Notes under the pieces: model-generated | Databases searched by the model: none | What the model was told of the DNA's origin: nothing | Seen by the model: only the letters and a program-made list of their open reading frames with translations | Shown here: positions 58,300 to 64,000 of the stretch, piece by piece | How the letters are laid out: the number at the start of each line of letters is the position of its first letter | Position numbering within the stretch: the first letter of the stretch is position 1 | Assembly: GCA_000727475.1 (NCBI GenBank) | Contig: KL647317.1 | Location: forward strand, 625,028-689,027 | From: Sarcocystis neurona | Lineage: Eukaryota > Apicomplexa > Conoidasida > Eucoccidiorida > Sarcocystidae | Length of the DNA stretch: 64,000 bases | Direction of reading: 5' to 3' | Program-made: the position numbers and the translations under genes

Positions 58300-59400
58300 A
58301 TCAAGAGTCATTGTGTCTTCAAGGTTGCTAAAAAGTGAGACAGCAGGTGGCTACTGCTTCGACGTTCATCTCCTGACAAATAGTCTACTAATGACGAACC
58401 GTTGGTAGATGACCTGTCCGTGAAAGATGCCGCGCTGGTCACCAAAGGGTCGGAATTACCCAGCAGGTTTTTTTTCAACTGGGGACCGGTTGAAATTGAG
58501 ATTCCAAATATGATACCATTGTCAACACCTGCTGACTGTAGAACGCTGTACAAGATGGTGAACGTGATCAGCGCTCGCCGCACTTTGAAAAAGAAAGCAC
58601 ACTTCCACGTGAGTTTCAACATCTTTGAGAGCGTGGTTTGGCTGAAAGAAGGACGGGCGAGAATCCTGGTCACTTTTACCGAATCGGAGATCGAGCCAGT
58701 GCAGGGGTTGGTAAAGTGTAACTCAATCAGTGAGGCCTCTTCTGCGTGCCAAAAAGGTGGTAAACATGCTTCGACAAGCACACATATTGAAGGACAGCCT
58801 ACAGTTAGTCGACAGCGAAGGAAAACAAGCTCAGCACGAGGGTTGCACACAATCACTTCGTAATAACTGCTCCTTTCGAAGTGGATCCGCAGAGATACCT
58901 TACAAACAACACACACACACACACATACGTATGCACTCGTTACTTTTTCTATCCAGCATCATACTCCAGTGGTGAATGCTTCTAAAAGGTCACATTTCGA
59001 CGGATCACGCACAGAGCATTCACTACGACTACCTCGACATCAAGCACCAAAAATGCTCACCATAACTGATCTGTGCGCCACCCGGGAAAGTAGCTTCCGG
59101 CTCTTTGCTGTTCAATCATACAGTTTTGCTATTTCCTTGCGCCCGGATAAAAATCGTCCCTCTCAAATGGACCACACAGAGATCAGGCCTCTGGCAACTA
59201 GTCAACAAGAGGAAAGAATCTCAAGTGCGTTCGTGTATGGAACACTCGCCAATACGAGCACGAAGCCGCGACTTGTTCTACGGTGTACGCGAGTATACTG
59301 CTGAACTTGTTCTCTTCTTGTCAGGGTGGTCGTGCACTACAAAATCTTTAAGGGTCACACTATCTTTTGTTTGCCTTTTCAAACGTGAGTTCTGATTAGC
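58300..59400. other. coding-like on both strands, direction unresolved
   Basis: Plus frame 58390-58710 has very ordinary composition (Val-Glu-Ile-Glu-Ile-Pro-Asn, Ala-His-Phe-His-Val-Ser-Phe-Asn-Ile-Phe) and a donor-like GGGTTG/gtaaag. The minus strand keeps a 204-codon frame over the same bases. A plus frame at about 59060-59304 also looks protein-like. Either a plus-strand gene lies here or these are shadows of the minus-strand gene to the left. Confidence 0.4.
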
Positions 59401-59859
59401 GTATGCTTGTTGAAATGCTGTGTGCCGATCCTGCACTTCGAGTCCGAACGCTAGCTAGAAGCCTATGTGAGGACCGCGAACGCGGTATCCTCCATTCCTT
59501 TGTCGGGGAGTAGGAATTATGCTCCTACTTTAACGGGTCACATATGCCTGCACAATGCGAATCACCGTGACTTCCCGCTACACGAACAACAGGTCCGTGC
59601 CAATTAAATTCGCTCGCGGTGCGTACGCCAGGTCTTCCATAGAAACGTTTATTCTGCGCCCCGGGAAACAACGCCAAGCCTCACCTACTTCTTCCATGAC
59701 GTTACTGAATTGTACTCATGTACAATTCCGAAAAGGTGGCGTCCGTTTGATACCAGATCACTAAATTTGTCGTTTAGTACAGAACCTACTGGACACAAGC
59801 GTTATCCCGCTCTCTGCAAAGCAGATCCTGTTACGAATCTATACTATCGATTTTTTCAT

Positions 59860-61924
59860 ATGTCTTCCAGAAAGGAGATTTTGCCGCAGGCGCCCTTGTC
59901 TGCAACATTTGTGTACATGCTCCTTCACTTGACACTGACTGTATCTCCACAGTACGTTATGGAGAAGTGGGCACCAAGTGTCAAAACTGGCGACGCCTTC
60001 TATCGTCAGCCTCTTCTGGCGGATTTTGCAGTAGCTGCTAGTGACAGGCAGATGATTCCAGTAGCGGCACCTCTGGCATTGGCGTTTAACACATCGCCTA
60101 ACACAACACATCAGGAAAACATAGCAACGAAAGTGTGCATGCGGAATGCCTCTCCCGCACGTCACCAATGGCGGATTTCAGCAGTTTTGGCGCCCCTCAG
60201 TACGCACCTCCTGCGGGATGGGACTTCAAAACTATCTGGCCTAGGTGACCTATCTGCTAAATCCAGTGCTTCCCGGCAGTCCTCCTCTCAATTTCGACGA
60301 TTAACAAGCGCTGCACACACAATGACAGTCTACCTTAGAGCTCCTGAAGATCTCAGTGGACCGCTCTTACACCGCAGACGTGCCCAGGCACATCCGAATA
60401 GAACTACTGCTGTCTTTTCCAGTTTTTCCAGTACAAGCCCACCCACAGGGAAAGAACAACATCAATTTTCCTACAACTCACTGGTTAAGTACCGACCTAA
60501 TATCCAAGAGCGGAAGACGTATCCACCGGTCACACATGCGCTGTCCTGGCAACTCAGAAGAAGTGCTTTTCAAGCTTCCTCTTCACACCACAGCGGTGCA
60601 GCATCAGCTCCTGTTTGGCGAGGAACTCCGGTCTCCGATGGCACTCCCTCGTATAATAACACGCAGCAGGCAATGGGAGAGCACTCTGCACAGTGGATAC
60701 CCCAACCGCTTGTACTGCAGCAAAATGAACAATTGGGGAATGTAGTGATTTACCCCAGTAAACTCAAACAGATCACGCTGTTCCCTGACCACAAGACCCT
60801 CGTAGGAACTGGATCCGCACAGGATGCTGGTGTGTTATCGTCGTCATCGCCCCGAAGTTCTTCTCTGGAAAATGCTATGGATATCGACGGGCTGCCGTGG
60901 GAATCGTCGTTTTTGCGCCCGGGAGACGACACCTTTTTCCCGGGGCAGTACGGAACTCCTAGTCTACCCCTGTACAAAACGAACGCCACGACCTTGCTCT
61001 CACGCCGTCAGCAACTGCAGCGCTCGGGTGACGGAGAGGGCTCCGACGTGGGAGTCGCACAAATAGTTAATGGTACCTTGCCTGCTCTGGCTGCATACTA
61101 CCAGCAGCTGGGAGACATCTACAAGATGCTGCAGTTTGTTGGAAACGCTACTACGAGCTTGAATGCCACTGTAGGCGTGAACACCATCACGGATTTCTTT
61201 CAATCAGCCCTGAGTCCACAAGCACGTGAACGGATTGTGGCGATGACGCCACCTTATATATTTGGAAGGCTGCAGAATCTCTTTTGGTCCACCACTTTGG
61301 CGGGATGGAATGCTTGGGTGGATTCATGGACCGACTTCGTCGAAAATCCTCCCGCTCCAGTCGGCTTGAAACTGCAAGAAATCAGACAGTGGATATTTCT
61401 CTTCAATCAGCTGACCGACTGGCTCTACTGGAGCCCTTTGGTCCTGACTGACATTGTACAAAACGCAACTACGGGTTACCTGGACGTCGTGCTGGCTCTA
61501 AAGGAAGCGGCGTACAAGCGTCGAGACCAGCTGCTTCTGTCTATGATTGAAAAACAAGTGCTCGTGTATGCCCCCATATTCCACGTTGCCATCGTTTCGA
61601 CGCAGGTCGGTACCACGAACAATCAAACGCGCCGCGTGAACACGTGGTCAGCCCTGTTCTCAGCAGCAATACACATGACCTAATCGATAATTCACACACA
61701 CGTATCAAACACAAAGGATAGTACGGAGTCTCGGTGCTGCAAATTACCCCTACAGCCGGCAAGTATTGAACACAGGTATTTGCCGCCTTCCACACTTTTA
61801 GTCGCTAACTTCGATGCATGTCGCGGAAGGGCCGGAGGTCTTAGAGCCTAGTGCTCACTTGGAGTACGAAACAAACATTACATCCACTTCTGCAGGCTCT
61901 GTGTTGCGTCTGAATCTGTTCTAA
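59860..61924 (+). CDS. signal-peptide protein, candidate rhoptry-neck/invasion protein
   Basis: The first long exon is open to 61683; I start it at the ATG at 59860 because it opens a signal peptide (Met-Ser-Ser-Arg-Lys, then about 18 hydrophobic residues). It probably ends at the GCAG donor at 61603 (581 residues). A second exon at 61802-61921, after cacacttttag, continues in phase for 40 residues to a stop. The N-terminal half is Ser/Thr/Pro-rich and disordered-looking. From about residue 390 the sequence is conserved-looking, helical and Trp-rich (Trp-Asn-Ala-Trp-Val-Asp-Ser-Trp), with possible N-glycosylation sites and an amphipathic stretch near 500-540. Secretory targeting is well supported. 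A RON2-like identity is a guess based on this architecture and the Cys-loop exon at 62.5 kb. Confidence 0.65.
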
Positions 61925-61929
61925 GGTTA

Positions 61930-62240
61930 TGTGCGCCCTACATCACTGCACACGCTATCCTTCCGCCGGCCCCTGTGGTGCATTTCCCTATCTTGTATCA
62001 AGAGGTGCCATCGGATTCTCGCACGTGCGTAACGCTTCAAAGCCGCTCTGCCACAACTGCGTTTGTAAGCCGTTCCTACGCATCCACATCGTCGTTGTTT
62101 TTATCTACACAACATACGATGCTACCGAATTGAAAGGTGACCGTGCGATGCAGTCACATGTCACGTGCAAGCACTCTGTGGCAGGGCGTGGAGTGCTTCA
62201 GCTACCGACCGTTGAGTCAAAGGTAACCCTTTGAACCCAG
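61930..62240 (+). CDS. possible internal exon
   Basis: A plus frame overlapping the end of the 61802 exon reads Ile-Leu-Pro-Pro-Ala-Pro-Val-Val-His-Phe-Pro-Ile-Leu-Tyr-Gln-Glu-Val-Pro-Ser-Asp, preceded by an acceptor-like cacttctgcag and followed by TGC/gtaacg. It may be an alternative to the stop-containing exon, leading on to the Cys-loop exon. Confidence 0.3.
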
Positions 62241-62530
62241 CTTAATTGGCACTTTGTCCTACAAAAAGCAAGTGTGTACTGCCGCACACGTGAGCTGGTC
62301 AATATACTGCCACCATGCGTGTGCAGGTGAATACTCACTGGATGAGGGCAGGCTAATTTCGTCCGCACCCTGACACTATGTTCCTGCATTTACATGTGTG
62401 CACGCGCCAGAAATCACCCCTTGAAGGAGGTCGGCAAAAACACGTCCACCCAGTCCCCATACGCACTTCAAGTCTTTCGCTGACATCACTCTTTGCTACA
62501 GTGCGAAAATGTCTATGACGCTGTCTGCAG

Positions 62531-62779
62531 TATATCGACTACTTCAAGATGAAAGGTTTCGACAGAATCGACAATGCCACTGCGCCCCTGACCAACACCG
62601 TCTTGATAGCAAAGCAGCTCCTCGGCAATATGAGAGATTTTGGGAACATCGGCTACGGCGTGTTGCAGATGTGTGCTTTGAATCCAGTCTGCTGCGCGTC
62701 TCCAACAACGTGTTACCCCACAAGGGAACAGAATTTCAACAAGTTTATTGACCTCACCCCTGGATTCATTGGCTACTAA
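62531..62779 (+). CDS. exon candidate with Cys-rich loop, same strand
   Basis: After an acceptor (ctgtctgcag) the plus strand reads 82 residues to a stop, in a phase that could join the 61603 donor: Tyr-Ile-Asp-Tyr-Phe-Lys-Met-Lys-Gly, an Asn-Ala-Thr glycosylation sequon, then Met-Arg-Asp-Phe-Gly and a loop with Cys at four positions (Cys-x5-Cys-Cys-x5-Cys). A Met-x-Asp-Ile-Gly preceding a disulphide loop is found in the AMA1-binding peptide of RON2 proteins, but the loop length differs. It could be an alternative 3' exon of the gene to its left. Confidence 0.45.
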   Translation, partial: YIDYFKMKGFDRIDNATAPLTNTVLIAKQLLGNMRDFGNIGYGVLQMCALNPVCCASPTTCYPTREQNFNKFIDLTPGFIGY

Positions 62780-63479
62780 CGCGACACTGCAAGTTAGAAC
62801 AGACGGGGACGATACGTTCGGGAATACCTCTGTAGACGCGTAAATCAGTTGGGAACTACTCTCAAGCTTTTGTTCAACCCAGCCGTCCAACCAGTAGGCG
62901 CGCATCTACATGCATTGACGGATCTGGCGTGGACGCAGTATATCATTGCGGTACATGGAGTGAACTCGGGCACTCTTTTGGACAAGGCGTTCGATTAGCT
63001 TTATTAATACTGCCGCCATGCGCATGTCGACTAATCCGTGGCAACCGTCGCGCACCTCAGCACGATTTTGCAGACTGCCTACCTCTCTATCTGCCCATTC
63101 ACCTCTCTGTTCACTGCCGATATTCTCTGTTTAGTCTTCTTTTCAGTCGCGCCGGCGTAGACTAGCTGCAGACTGTTGCATTGACTGCATATGTCCTTTC
63201 CTCATTTCCGAGAGATGCACAGATTTACACATCAGCGTAGAACATGCGAATTTCGCAGCCCGGTGTATTCTATTTCTACCCGCGTCCGCTCCCAGGCATC
63301 AACAGACGCATATTATATTGTAATGCCGTCAGTTCATTGGTAGGACCTCTATGGTTCACGTAGACTGCAAAACGAAGGTAGTCAAGCTCTTCAGGAATTT
63401 CGCGCGTGTAGTGAGGACGTGGGCCTACCTTCGTTTGAGCTGGCTTTGACTTCCTCGTTCGGAGTTGAGCAGTCGACAG
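62780..63479. other. no gene seen
   Basis: Spacer between the candidate 3' exon and the next plus-strand exon. Short frames, no phase-consistent exon. Presumed intergenic or intronic. Confidence 0.5.
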
Positions 63480-64000
63480 GTTACGGTTACAGCGACAGCG
63501 AGCGCAGCATGTGTTACAGCTGGAGTTCGGAAGGAACGTGGGTACGCGTGTGCCCACACAGAAACGTACGGCACGAGCTCAAGAGATTGATCCGTCCACC
63601 CCAAAACGTGGTTATGTACCACCAGTTCCCCACGGAACAGCCACCCACAAGACATTCAACTGGAAGAAAGAGTGTCGATCGGCGATGTCGTTCGTGGATA
63701 TATCCAGGTGAGCTGCCAAAATACAGACACAAAAAGAGTGGACAAAGCAAGGTCCGGAGTACGTCTTTTATACTAATGTCGTGATGCGCACCAAGGAAAA
63801 AAAGTCCTCCTCCTTGACCTCCAGAAGGGGTACCGAGACGCGAAGCGGTTGCGGCTGCTCATCGAGGTTTCAGACTGTTTACCCTGGTAGCTGGGAGGAT
63901 TCTGTACGCGCGACGAGGACCACAGAAGTTGCTCTTTCTGTGCGCCTTCCGGCACTGTGTCTGAAATTTTCACCTTGCTTCTCAAATATATTTTGTCTGG
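63480..64000 (+). CDS. two exons of a plus-strand gene running off the window
   Basis: Exon 63480-63707 follows gcagtcgacag, reads a Gln/Arg-rich helix-like start (Leu-Arg-Leu-Gln-Arg-Gln-Arg-Ala-Gln-His-Val-Leu), then Ser-Thr-Pro-Lys-Arg-Gly-Tyr-Val-Pro-Pro-Val-Pro, and ends at a strong donor (TCCAG/gtgagc). After an acceptor with a pyrimidine tract (ccttgacctccag) at about 63822, the phase-matched frame is open to the window end (Val-Tyr-Pro-Gly-Ser-Trp-Glu-Asp-Ser-Val). The gene is truncated by the window edge. It could be the continuation of the gene at 59.86 kb or a new one. Family not recognised. Confidence 0.5.

Overview
The window looks like nuclear DNA of a coccidian apicomplexan, most probably an Eimeria species. 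Three signs point there. Long tracts of CAG/CTG trinucleotides encode runs of Ala, Gln, Ser or Leu. These repeat-rich blocks alternate sharply with repeat-poor blocks of balanced composition, the known R/P segmentation of Eimeria chromosomes. Genes in the repeat-poor blocks have many small exons with GT..AG introns. No bacterial-type operon, tRNA, rRNA, CRISPR array or complete transposon was seen.

Layout. About 1-16 kb is repeat-rich: CTG/CAG tracts, (TA)n and (CT)n microsatellites, several minisatellites, one assembly gap (876-1297) and a few low-complexity open frames (mostly minus strand), plus a half LIM-like zinc finger near 2.85 kb. About 16-24 kb is mostly repeat-poor, with scattered minus-strand exon candidates, the best being a first exon at 23097-23220, followed by a 24-bp-type minisatellite (23.4-23.85 kb). 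About 24.5-37 kb is the second repeat-rich block. It is dominated by a minus-strand gene of about 9.1 kb (24657-33739) for a protein of roughly 3,000 residues made of Ala/Ser/Gln/Asn tracts, with further minus-strand repeat-bearing exons upstream. From about 37 kb to the end the window is repeat-poor, and a perfect 15-bp hairpin lies at the junction.

The repeat-poor right half carries most of the recognisable biology. By hand I could join 15 minus-strand exons (52386 down to 47178), all phase-compatible, into a 909-residue protein with a signal peptide, at least one membrane-like segment and a cysteine cluster. On both sides lie minus-strand exon sets (45.2-46.4 kb, 55.4-55.9 kb, 56.9-58.3 kb, perhaps 42.5 kb) that share a related beta-rich segment around a hydrophobic V-I-A-A-x-N-P-like core, so a diverged, locally duplicated family is likely. 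A plus-strand gene at 59.86 kb encodes another signal-peptide protein. A rhoptry-neck or other invasion-organelle role for these secreted proteins is an inference only; I could not assign any of them to a named family with confidence.

All intron/exon structures are manual reads from splice consensus and phase. Transcript evidence would be needed to fix them.
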